Source of the DNA: Dolomedes plantarius
Lineage: Eukaryota > Arthropoda > Arachnida > Araneae > Dolomedidae
NCBI GenBank assembly: GCA_907164885.2
Contig: OU015496.1
Location: 138,495,034 to 138,559,033, forward strand
Direction: 5' to 3'
Length of the DNA stretch: 64,000 nucleotides
Under the pieces are notes generated by a model. The model was not told the origin of the DNA and did no database searches. It saw nothing but the letters and a program-made list of their open reading frames with translations. The position numbers were made by a program, and so were the translations under genes. Positions 35,331-45,427 of the stretch are shown here, one piece after another. Within the stretch, counting starts at the first letter, position 1, and each line of letters begins with the position of its first letter.

Positions 35331-36945
35331 CTGCGTTTACATGGACAACAATAATACCCGGGATTTACCCGCTAACAGGGAAATCCTTTGAAGTCCGTTT
35401 ACACGGGACAAGATTTTCGTCCTGCTTTTACCCGTCTTACCGGAAGTAAAGGCCATCACATGATTCGGCGGAAGTGATCATCATACACCATCATTCCTTG
35501 TAAATCACGTTGTGGGTTCGATCCCAGCCGGTGTCGTACTTTTCCAAATTCACTTTATTGCTATTTTTAGCTTTCCCCCTTCGAACTCCGCATTTATCTC
35601 GTTACGAAGTGTATGGTCCTGGGGAAGGCCGTTTTTTTTCAATTGCTGTTCTTTTGACCTCGTATTCTTAAATTTTAAAAATATCAACAACAAAAAATCA
35701 TAAAACTATAAAAATCCAAAAAAATTTTTAAATTTGCAAAAATATTTTTTGTTTTCTTATGATATCTGCTTTTCTGGGCCTCTTAACATTATTATTTTTT
35801 TGTTTTCAGTGGATCATTAGTCTTATATAATTTTTCTTCTAAATTTTCTTAACTTGTATCTCTATGTTTTTTCTCTTAAAATTAACTTTTTTGTTTTAAT
35901 TTAACTTTACTGTTAAATTTGTTTTTCTCTTGCCCACGTTATTCTTACCTTAATATTTTAATTCATTATTAAAAATTTTAACGACTGAGCACTCCCACCT
36001 TGATTACATATATCGTGCTTGCAGGAGATAAATGTCGACACGACCAAGGTACTCCTCTTCTAAAACACAATTACGTCTGCGTCTATTTATTATTTAAATG
36101 CAGCACATGTCAGTCGCTGTTGATAATCATGGAACGTTTACGATTTTTTTTCTGTTGTTTTTAAAAATAAATTAAAAATAAATGTTTTTAACAAAATCAT
36201 AAATAGATATAAATTAATTTTTATCTGTGAATTCTAAAATAATTAATTTATAAATAAATTTTAATGTTGCGTTTAATTATTGATTATACTTATTAAATTT
36301 ATTAATTTTACCATAACACTTTAAATGAAAATGTTGCATTTTCATTTTAGTGCTAAAAAGCTATGAAAAAAAGAAGCTATTAAAAAATTAACATAATTAA
36401 TGCAAATGAATCTCTTTTGCGTGATATTTCCGGACTGGAGTGTTCAAAAGTAACACACCAAAAAGATTAAAAACAGTCCATTTCATATACCCAGAAAAGA
36501 TTTTATTTCTTATTTTACATACCAGATGGCAGTACCAGTCTATTAATAATGTAATTGGGGATGGTTATTTTTGTGGCCGATCAAGAAATAAATGAAATCC
36601 TTCGGAGAAAAATAGGCACTTTTCCACTGTTTTCTTGAAAATTATGCGATCGTTAAGGGGTTCCAGATCCCTTCATCGATCATTTGGCTGCATTTTCATG
36701 GATTCGCACACGTTCAAATCCGTTTGTTTACTACTATCCGTTTGTTTACACCATGTTTGTTTACTACTAGCTTCCAGCTTCGAAATGCATCATGGGTAAT
36801 TAGCGGGTTTTATCCCAGTTCGAAGCAGGGTCGAAATTGCACCCTGCATTTTTCCTTATCGTATCGAAGAGGAGTGGAAAAGCAAGAAACAACCCTGCTT
36901 TGACCCGGGTTTTGGGCACATGTAAACGGCACTTTATACGAGTAC
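35331..36945. mobile_element. Putative DNA transposon with CGTTTACATG termini
   Basis: The left end reads CTGCGTTTACATGGACAA and the right end, inverted, GTGCCGTTTACATGTGCCC. Both are followed within about 15 bases by an ACCCGGG motif. A second CGTTTACACGGGACAA lies at 35395-35410. Possible target sites are TTTTAA (left) and TTTATA (right), so the duplication is uncertain. No transposase was recognised. A tRNA box B-like fragment (GGGTTCGATCCCA, 35512-35526) is embedded. Superfamily is undetermined. Confidence 0.45.
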
Positions 36946-37043
36946 CAGGGAAACGTCTGCTTGCGTCACACTCGGAGGTGTTCGCTTCTTCGATTCGCAC
37001 AGCATGGTGTCAGAAGTAGGATTCGGCTTCTTCGCTTCCCACA

Positions 37044-37044
<1 letters not shown>

Positions 37045-37135
<91 letters not shown>

Positions 37136-37195
37136 TATATATATACTTATTTTTATTTTTTTTATATATATATTTATTTATTTATTTATTTATTG
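37045..37195. repeat. Compound (TA)n (TTTA)n microsatellite
   Basis: TA units at 37045-37087 are followed by TTTA units to about 37135 and a second degenerate TA/TTTA run to 37193. Apparent tyrosine/isoleucine-rich open frames here are artefacts of the repeat. Confidence 0.95.
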
Positions 37196-38399
37196 TGTGT
37201 ATGCATTGTGGGATGTAAATCATTTCTTCAGATAACTTGCTCTACTGTAGAGTGAAAACAAATAGTTTACTATCTAAATCTTATCTTTTATTCAAAGATA
37301 TTCTACGTGATAGGTTTTTTTTTCATCCCATTATTCAGACAGTCTTTCCAGTTGTCATAGGTATTCTTCCTGTTGCTTCTGAGTCTCAGTGAACAAGACG
37401 TTTGTGCCATCTAGGACGAACACCTTGCCTTCGGTTATGAAGGTCTACCACAGGGTGAAAACGAAAAACTTCAGGTAAAAATGTTCATAAACGCAATGAT
37501 ATTTATCCCACTGTTTCTTACAGCTCTATCAAAATCTAGATAAAGGCTCCGTGTTGAATCATTGAAAAACTTTTTTGCTTCCTCTAATACATAATTTTAT
37601 GATCTTTATTCAAGTTTTGCACGTGATGCTCGACGTAGAGTCTCTACTTTTAAACGCTATATTGATATCGAATCCGTTCGCTTTGCGCTAAAGATAATGT
37701 TACGAAGACTAGATCTGCTTCGTGTAAATGGTAAAAATTTATAAAACTTTTGTGCCCAAAACTTGTTTATAAACTGATTGACATTTAATCAGATTTTCGC
37801 GATATTACTTCGTATGTTTTTTTTTTCTTTGAAAAATAGTTGGTGATCTTTTGAAGGTGAAAATTGAATGTTGTAAGATCACACCTAGCAATATCCATCG
37901 AACCTTTTTTTTACTGTAAAGGGCAAAGAACTGTATTTATGCACTTTTCAAGATATAAATTTGATATTACCTTTAGAAAAATTTCCGCATTACTTTTTAT
38001 TACAACGCCATTGTCCTTTTTTTAAACTGATTGAAATGCTATAAGAAAACAGCCTCAAGTCAATTTTGATAAAAAAATGGAGATTGCTAGTTTTGATCCT
38101 ACACCACTGAATTTGTCAATATAAGTTCGACAAATTAAGTGTCGATCACTTTCTTAAACGTCTCAGTTTACCCTTTCTGAGACTTGAAGATAATTTCCCA
38201 AAATTACAAGTAGGAGAAGAAAAACACATATCGGTACGAATAATAAAATTCCATGTACGAAATTATTGACTGAAAAAAAATGTAGATTAAGGTAAAAAAT
38301 ATGTAGTTCAGCTGCTGTGAAAACTCCGAATGTCCCAGAATGGTCTTTTCCCTTTATGATAAAAAAATTAACTATTGAAGAAGTGGGCGTGTAGAAAGT
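37196..38399. other. Gap, nothing recognised
   Basis: No element ends or coding domains were seen on either strand. Confidence 0.55.
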
Positions 38400-38407
38400 G
38401 TTCAGTC

Positions 38408-38595
38408 CAGGGCCCGATTATGAACGCTGGGGGCCCCTGGGCAGATGCTATTTGGGCCCCTCCCCCTTACGGACATTTATAAAAATACATACTATTAGAA
38501 GTACTAGATGCATACACCAAGGGGGTTTTGGGGCCCTCTAGCATCAGGGGGCCCTGGGCAAAGTCCCGATTTGCCCATGCGATAAAAAGGCCCTG
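38408..38595. mobile_element. hAT MITE, GGGCCC-rich family
   Basis: The ends are CAGGGCCCGAT and, inverted, CAGGGCCTTTTTATCG, with a perfect 8-bp duplication GTTCAGTC (38400-38407, 38596-38603). Internal GGGGCCC/CCCTGGGCAAAG blocks match the larger element at 56705-58052, so both belong to one family. Confidence 0.92.
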
Positions 38596-38603
38596 GTTCA
38601 GTC

Positions 38604-39455
38604 CCAAAAATTTCTAAAATTTAAAAAAAAAAGATCAAAACAAGAAAATTTCAGGGTGAAAACAATAATGAATCTTATTAAAATTCATAATGGATTTTTT
38701 TATTTCCTAGGGTTGACAAAAAGTATTTAAATTTCCACAGTTTGTTCCGGAATTAAAGCATTGTCCTTTTATTTATAAAGAAGCAAGAATCTTAAGGATC
38801 AAAACATGTACAAGACTAAAGATTCGTTCAGTTTAAAAGCCTCTCTGCTAAGTACATTCCCTAGAAAATTAAGCTTCATTAGCTTCATAATTGGTTACCA
38901 CCCAGGAATACATGTGCTTGTACTCGAATTAAAGTGTCATTCATTTGATGGGTCAAACCAGCCAGCAACATAAAATTCAATAATTCATACAAGCTGTTAT
39001 ATAATACTTAAACTCTACTAGGGACCCACATTTCCCCCGTTAAGGATAAATTTTGAGTGCAATTAGTTTGTAACAATGATTTTGCTAGCCTTCTAGCAGA
39101 ACCACATTATGTCAATCGCATTTAGAAAACAATATGTAACGTCAGATAAAAAATCTTTTCTTGGCACCACTTTAAAGAAACCTAGATTTGCTTATTTGGG
39201 TTTTTAAACTCAAATCTGTGTTTTCCAATGACCATATAGGTTTTTGGGTATATTTTTCGAAAATTTCTCAAAATCGGGTTTTTCCCTTGTAAGTGAAAAT
39301 ACAGCAACAAAATCTATATATTTAAGTTACTAAGCCGACTTTTTGGGCAGTCCGTGAGAGAAAACTACTGCATCAATTTACTTCACTTTGGTCTTAAACG
39401 AAAGATTGTAATCTGTAGATTTGTCAAATTTGGTTTTTGTAACCGCAATTTCTAT
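38604..39455. other. Gap, nothing recognised
   Basis: AT-rich sequence without repeat ends or known domains. Confidence 0.5.
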
Positions 39456-39905
39456 TAATTAGCGATAATTTACAATTAAAAATGGATTTCTGCTCATGCT
39501 CAGTGGCATGTTTAAATCTGTCTTTAGAAACTTACTGTTTCTCCGCATGCTCAGTGACATGCTTTAATGATAAACACGTTTATTTCGAGGAGTCTCTAGA
39601 TCTTTCTCTGCCATTTTTATTTTTCTGATAATTATGTTTGTGAAATATAAGATTAAATCTGATGGAAATTCTTTATTTCGCGCTGTTTAATTAGCGATGA
39701 TTTACAATTAAGAAAAAATTGCTTTCTGCGCATGCTCAGTGACATTTTAAATCTGGATTTAGATACTAAGCACGAGGCTTCTTAAACACATTAATTTTTT
39801 TCTGCACATTATTATGATTTTCAACATTTGGCAATGATGTGTTGAGTATAATTTGTGTATTAGTACATTTATTTACTATCTAGCCGTCATGTTTTGACGG
39901 GTACC
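39456..39905. repeat. Local repeat with CATGCTCAGTGACATG motifs
   Basis: A module with 'attagcgat-atttacaat' occurs at 39459 and 39689. The motif GCATGCTCAGTGACATG appears three times (39493, 39544 and 39729, with one or two changes). Near the right edge a GACGGGTACC/CCGTCA palindrome (39886-39905) matches, in the opposite orientation, a sequence at 15047-15068. It could be a decayed transposon. Confidence 0.5.
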
Positions 39906-40023
39906 AACTAATTAATATTTATTTCTCATTAAAAGCATTATTTAATTATAACAATACTGTTTAGTGAAAAAAATACAGCTTACAATGACATTAGTATGTG
40001 TTTGCATCTAAAATGATACACAT

Positions 40024-40068
40024 ACTTGTATCAACTGAATTGATACAAGTGGATATCAATTCAGTTGA
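40024..40068. repeat. Two overlapping inverted repeats
   Basis: ACTTGTATCA (40024-40033) pairs with TGATACAAGT (40041-40050). TCAACTGAATTGATA (40031-40045) pairs with TATCAATTCAGTTGA (40054-40068). The two hairpins exclude each other. They lie just upstream of the hAT transposase remnant. Confidence 0.8.
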
Positions 40069-40284
40069 ATCGTGACATATCTCCCTCTTGCAAAACCACC
40101 CCTGAATTTTTGAATTTGTTCAGTAATATCAAAGATGGATTCGATAATCCCAAATATGAAATCTTATCAAACTTCATGACATGTTTCACTATTTTACCTC
40201 CCTCTGCTGAATGCGTAAATAAAGTTTTTTCACAACTTAATAGAATCACAACAAAAGACACAAATTCTCTTAAAGCTGAAACCC

Positions 40285-40285
<1 letters not shown>

Positions 40286-40325
<40 letters not shown>

Positions 40326-40631
40326 CTTATTCCCCCTGGCTGGTAGTTCCATACCAGCTCCATATAGGCTACGGGCTGAAGTGTGCGGCTCCGGTTTTAA
40401 ATAACACCACAAGGCTCAGAGTCCGTCTTAGCTAGTTGCCACCTAAATTTTGGCCGAGCCTCCCCCCAGGGGGCGACATCAGGAGGGATCTCCCACCTTC
40501 ACTGACCTTCAAATTGGTACTTTTGTGGTCTATGGATTTAACGTGCCCCTATATAGCCTAGAGACGGAGATATTTAATGGCGCGCGCCGGGATTCGATTA
40601 GAGCACCTTCAGAACCGAAAGGCAGAACGGA
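40286..40631 (-). mobile_element. tRNA-derived SINE, family 1 (AAC-tailed), copy 2
   Basis: It is on the minus strand. The tail is a GTT run on the plus strand (40286-40322), that is (AAC)n. The body includes 'ccagccaggggg', 'cctatatgga' and 'cggagccgcacact', as in 46957-47301, and the head has box B ATCGAATCCCGG. TGAAACCCT flanks both sides (40277-40285 and 40632-40640). It is inserted in the reading frame of the older hAT transposase. Confidence 0.93.
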
Positions 40632-40839
40632 TGAAACCCTAAATCAGTGGTCGGCAAACCGTGGCTCGCGAGCCACATGTGGCTCTTTGGCCCCCTGAGT
40701 GTGGCTCTTCCGCAAAATACCACGTGCGGTCGCGCAAGTACAGTGCGATTGAAACTTCGTGAACGCGTATCGTAAAGTCGTATCTTTGCATCGTGTTTTA
40801 CAATGTATTACTTCCGAGAGCGTCTCCCGGTAGAAAACA

Positions 40840-42418
40840 CTAGACTAGACAAAATTGTCTTCGAATATAACCAACCAGCAAGTCGAAGATCTTAAATTGG
40901 TTTTAGCTTTATAAATAGCAGTTGACGAGTCTTGTGACATAAATGATACAGCGCTAGTTTCACTTTTTGTACGATTTATTTCATCTACCGGTTCTAAAGA
41001 AGAACATTTAGAATTATTGTCACTCAAAGGTCAAATACGTGGAGAGGATATAGCAAATGCTGTAATTGAGTGCATTCAAAAAATTCATATTCTACTCGAT
41101 AAAATTGTCTCTGTTTCAACAGATGGGGCGAAAATTATGACCGGCGTAAGATACGGGTTTGTTGCTATTTTGAGAGAAAAATCACGAGGTACTTACAATG
41201 AGTCCATTACCATTGCATCATTCATCTAGATGCGCTTTGTGCGCAGACGTTTTCAGAAGAAATTTGCGAAGTTATGAAATTGGTGATTAAGATTATCAAC
41301 TCCATTATAGCTGAAGCTCTTAATCATCGTCAATTTAAAGAATTTTTAGTTGAAATGGAGAGTGAGTACGCAGATCTTCTGCTGCATAACAAGGTACGTT
41401 GGTTTTCAAGAGCAAAACGTTTTGAAACGTTTCGCTTTCTTAAAAAACAGAAATTAAGCATTTCTCCTTAAGAAGGGTGTTCACTATCTAGAACTAACGA
41501 ACGATCAGTGGATCCAGAAATTGTATTTCATGGGAGACGTTACGTCTCATCTAAATCAGCTTAATTGTAAACCAGAGGGGAAAGGATGCACAAATTTTTC
41601 GATGTTAGAAGTTATTTCATTCAAAAACAAATTATCTCTTTTTACTCAAGATTTTGATAGAGAAACTTAGATTCACTTTCCAAGCCTGTTGAAACATCGC
41701 CAAGAAAATAATTCTGATATTGACATTTTCTATTTCAAAACAACACTTTTAAATATTAGGGAAGCTTTTCTCGACAGGTTTCAGAAAGTCAGAAACAGCA
41801 AAGCGACGTTAGCTTCTGTTTAAAAACCTCTTAATGCTACTGTAACAGAATTAAATTTTTCTCCCTTTAATATTAAGCCGGGTGATGGCCGAATGGCTAG
41901 GTCGTTGGCCTTCGGTACCAGAGTCTGTGGGTTCGAGTCCCACAATCGGCATGGATGCTTGTAGCCGTTCGGAATCGGCTTTAAGCAGTAGGTCCCGGTC
42001 TAATTAGCCCTCGTGTAGCAAAAAATGACGTAGCGCTCCCAGACCAAACCAAACCCTTTAATATTGACATTAGAAACTTTGAAATGCAGTTACTGGATTT
42101 AAAAAACAAAGAAATCTGGAGTTCGAAATTTGAACGTCTTTGTGCTGATATAGAAATATTGGAGATAAACAAATGTGAACTTAGTTCACAGCACAAGTGG
42201 TCTGCTTTGAAAGATCTGGAGAAGTAAGATATGATTTTTAACACCTAGAATAGAATTGCTGACTTATATAATCAGCTGGAAAAAAAACTAGTGTTTGCTG
42301 TTCTTTCTTATTCGGGTCTACATATTCATACGAACAATCATTTTCAAGAATGAATCTTATCAAGAGTAAATTAAGAATTCATCTTATTAATGAGAACCAC
42401 GAATCGTGCCTAAAATAA
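40840..42418 (+). pseudogene. hAT transposase pseudogene (ZBED5/FAM200-like type)
   Basis: Fragments in order: LLSLKGQIRGEDIANAV (41010 on), VSVSTDGAKIMTGVRYGFV with the catalytic-core STDGA motif, then after a break EVMKLVIKIINSIIAEALN and LLLHNKVRWFSRAKRF, the LH-x3-RWLSRG-like block. After the nested SINE, NIDIRNFEMQLLDL and KFERLCADIEILEI follow. It ends with YEQSFSRMNLIKSKLR, the C-terminal dimerisation motif, at 42418. Several stops and frame shifts make it inactive. Similarity to domesticated ZBED5/FAM200 relatives is from memory of the motif set. Confidence 0.85.
41875..42053 (+). mobile_element. tRNA-derived SINE, family 2, copy 2
   Basis: The head GATGGCCGAATGGCTAGG...GGGTTCGAGTCCC looks like an almost complete tRNA with closing arms. 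It is followed by the family body 'gcagtaggtcccggtct' and 'ccctcgtgtagc'. Perfect 12-bp duplications CCCTTTAATATT flank it (41863-41874, 42054-42065). It interrupts the hAT transposase reading frame, which resumes after the duplication. Confidence 0.95.
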
Positions 42419-42640
42419 AAAACAACATACAAACTTGACTTACCCAAACTTTCCAAGGAGATGCGAAGCCATTGTTCATATTAGTGTTTGTCATGATTTA
42501 ATTTTATGGATACTTTACAATTTAATTCTATCAATAAATAATACCGATATTAAGTATGATTTCAAGTTTTATTCAACGTACCTATAGTTTAACTAAGACT
42601 TAAAAAAACTTTAAGTACAGTTTATTAAGTTAATGTTAGG

Positions 42641-42850
42641 GAGCGCTGTGGAGTGATAGAAGATGTAGTGTCGAGGATTGAGAAAGGTATGTTGAGATGG
42701 TTTGGACATACAGAGAGGATGAACGAAAGAAGATAGACGAAATAAGTATACAAGACGAGTGTGGATGGAACAGTTAGAAGGGGTCGACTTCAGCGAACGT
42801 ACCTTATTCAGATTGAGGACATTTTAGCAAAGGCCAGCTTTGGAGTATCC
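42641..42850 (+). pseudogene. Non-LTR retrotransposon C-terminal fragment
   Basis: Translation gives SRIEKGMLRWFGHTERMNERR, with stops, then VDGTVRRGRLQRTYLIQIEDI. The LRWFGH-x-ERM motif is the usual tail after the reverse transcriptase of several arthropod LINEs. It lies within the hAT at 40645-42977, and only about 200 bp remain. The clade is not determined. Confidence 0.7.
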
Positions 42851-43067
42851 TAATTAAATTAATAACAATTCACCTACCTATATAGTTTAAGTTTAAAAAA
42901 TTTGGCTCTCAAAAGATATTTTAGTCGTTGTACTTTTGACATTTGGCTCTGTTGACAAATGAGTTTGCCGACCACTGCCCTAAATGATCGTATTGTGGCA
43001 AAACAGGCAATCAATACATATCGTCAAAATTGTTCTACCTGGATACCTAAAAGATAACTGGTAAAAG

Positions 43068-44186
43068 ACGAAATAGAAGGAGCTTATTTAACAAGACAAG
43101 AAGTACGCGTGAAAAATTGAAAAAAAAAATCAGAAAATTTATTTGGAGGTGAATGATGAATTAGATAAAATTTGACAATTAAATAAAATAACTTTAATTT
43201 AACTTCAAGTAATATTAGAAAATGGGGTGCGTATTACTTATTACCTTATTTGTATTTTATATCATTTTCAACTAAAAATATTTTTTTAAAGCTTGGAGGA
43301 GTGGTTATAACAGTCTGGGTTTTTTTTAGATGCAATCTGGGTTTACTGCATTTTTCTTGCTATGAACCATAACTTAGATGACTTAGGAATTGGATCTGGG
43401 TCTTCCACTTTCCAAAGAGATACACACCAAGTAATACTATACTCTTCCTTTACAAACCTCGCATATTCTATGAGTTAAAAGGGGGTTTTTCGAAGAAATT
43501 TATTTAAATCAAATATATACATTCTCATTGTGCAAGTAGCCTCGGACCCAGGTTTCACCCTTGATATAGGATCCTCAGCAAGGAATGACAAATGAGTATG
43601 GTGTAAAGAAACAAATTCCTAATTTGGAATTTCCCTAAATTTTTACTGGTGACCGACAAAATGCAGTCATCCAGCTTACTTCGGAAAGAGCTATCCTCTA
43701 TCACAAATTGTTATACAAAATTTAGAGCGCAAGAAGATGGGAAAATTCATACAGCCCGACCTTTGCGGTTTTTCTTAAGAGGAGAAGGGACCTTCAACTT
43801 GGTTTTTTATGTTCAATATTTTACTCTATATACAAAATGAGAATATTTAATATTCTTTTCTGCTACATTAAATACACTTAAAATTGAAAAATAAATATTT
43901 TATGGAAGAATAAGTCCTGTTTTTCAAGACATTCTTCAAAAATTCTAGAATTTTTCAAACTTCCAAGCCCATTCATTTTATCCTAATTCCTTCCAAAATT
44001 TTCAGGATTGTTAATTGAAATGTTTGCCACAAAACTGTACAAAATTCTTTAAAACCACAAAAATTTTTCATATTTATAGGCCATGAAATATAGCAAACGC
44101 ATGCAAAAACGTAAAAAAATTACAGGCAAATTAGAAAAATTATTATTTATGGCTTTAGATCCATACAAAAAAAATCAATGCACCAT

Positions 44187-44189
<3 letters not shown>
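43068..44189. other. Gap, nothing recognised
   Basis: AT-rich sequence. An open frame of 63 codons (43649-43840) has no known domain. Confidence 0.5.

Positions 44190-44251
<62 letters not shown>
44190..44251. repeat. (TA)n microsatellite
   Basis: About 30 TA units directly abut the left end of the MITE at 44252. Confidence 0.95.
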
Positions 44252-44255
<4 letters not shown>

Positions 44256-44797
44256 GAGCCAAAAGTTCGTAAAAACTTTAAAAATTCATAAAACAGGAAG
44301 AAATGATGATAAAGAAGTGCGGTTTGCAAGAAAGGGCTCATAAGAAAGTCGGATATTTTTAACAGACAAAAAAGTCTAAAAAGTTTTTAAAAAGTTTAAA
44401 AGTTAAAAGCGTTTAAAAAGTTTTAAAAGTCACCGGTAGATGGCGCTGACATGCAAGAGATTTAGCAGAATTGTGCAAATCAATCTTGCAATAAAAGACC
44501 GTAATACACGAGGGTTTGGAGGATCGGCCACGAAGTCGAAGAACCTCGTTGGCAGAGGGCCGCATTACTGAAGTGGAAACCGTTATGAATAATATGGCGA
44601 CGGAATCGTCCACGGGGAGTAACAGTGCTTGCAAAGCTGGACCAGTGACTCTACCAGTGACTTTTTTTAATTTTTATTTCGCTGCTAGAAAAAATCCGAC
44701 TTCCTTGTGTGCCCTTTCTTGCATAATGCACTTCTTTTTCATAATTTCTTCCTTTTTATGAATTTTTTAAGTTTTTGAGAACTTTTGGATCACCCGG
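44252..44797 (+). mobile_element. Tc1/mariner-type non-autonomous element with about 115-bp TIRs
   Basis: Left GGGTGAGCCAAAAGTTCGT and right, inverted, CCGGGTGATCCAAAAGTTC are followed by matching sequence for about 115 bp ('aagaagtgc', 'gcaagaaaggg', 'aagtcgga'). The right flank is TA (44798-44799) and the left is a TA tract. The interior reads EDRPRSRRTSLAEGRITEVE and VMNNMATESS, which resembles the linker/helix-turn-helix start of a mariner-superfamily transposase. Most coding sequence is deleted. Confidence 0.88.
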
Positions 44798-45060
44798 TAT
44801 ATATTCGGGTAAACTTATATTTAAAAAAAGTTAAGGTTTTTAAAGGATTTGGAATGTACAAAGAGCATTTTAAAAAAATTTGAAAAGCAGGCATTATTCT
44901 GCCAAAAAATCCTTGTTTTAAATTCTAAGGGTACTCAGTGTAGTAAAAGAGAATACAAATTATTCTCATTTTGTATATAGAGTTAAATTTTGATGATTAA
45001 AAATTCGAGATTCAAGGTCCCTTGTCCCCTTAAGAGTACTTTCTAGTTTGCGAGCTTTTA

Positions 45061-45423
45061 GGTCTCGAGGTAGCCTAGTGGTAGCGCGTTGGTCATAGAA
45101 ATGGGGGTACTCGGTTCGAAACTGGATGAACGCCATTCAGTACCATCGTGTCTAGGTCGGATAAGGACACGTCAAATCCATATACAAAAAAGTCCTTCTA
45201 TGCAGGTCAGAGAGGGAGAGAGTAGGTACGATCCCCCCAGATGTCACTCCTGGGGTTGCTCTGTCGAAATTGAGGTGGCATCGGGTAGTGGTCCCCAATA
45301 CGCTGTCCCCATTGAAAGCATCCAACGATTCTCGTGGATTGTCAGGTTATCTTAATTGGCAAGTGCCCCGAATTGGCAAACAAAATAAGCAATATGTGAG
45401 CTTCTTTCACAATTCCTACTTGC
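45061..45423 (+). mobile_element. tRNA-derived SINE, family 1, copy 3
   Basis: Box A-like GTAGCCTAGTGGTAGCGC and worn box B CGGTTCGAAAC. The body shares 'gtaggtacgatcccccc', 'atccaacgattctc' and the 3' end 'atgtgagcttctttcac' with 14668-15039. Together they form a 3' subfamily distinct from the AAC-tailed copies. Confidence 0.88.
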
Positions 45424-45427
45424 GTTT

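Larger units (their letters stand above)
40645..42977 (+). mobile_element. hAT element with CAGTGGTCGGCAAAC termini
   Basis: The ends CAGTGGTCGGCAAAC and GTTTGCCGACCACTG are perfect inverted repeats, with a perfect 8-bp duplication CCCTAAAT (40637-40644, 42978-42985). Subterminal GGCTCGCGAGCC and 'gtggctctttgg' blocks are typical of a widespread animal hAT group. It landed at the edge of the SINE that ends at 40631, so it is younger than that SINE. It carries its own decayed transposase, a LINE fragment and a nested SINE. Confidence 0.97.
40066..43067 (+). pseudogene. hAT transposase C-terminal remnant, split by insertions
   Basis: Before the break (40066-40285) it reads SNFMTCFTILPPSAECVNKVFSQLNRI...SLKAETL, the hAT C-terminal dimerisation region. 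It resumes after the nested SINE and second hAT at about 42986 as NDRIVAKQAINTYRQNCSTW. The host sequence reads straight across once the insertions and their duplications are removed. N-terminal parts and the ends of this older hAT copy are not recognised. Confidence 0.75.

Noticed and set aside
40230..40412. Polyglutamine or poly-Asn/poly-Leu open frames
   Set aside because: They are the (AAC)n tail of a minus-strand SINE read in different frames.
41875..41960. Possible tRNA gene (box A, box B and closing arms)
   Set aside because: The same head and the same non-tRNA 3' body occur at 22903-23079, and 12-bp target duplications flank the unit, so it is a SINE head.
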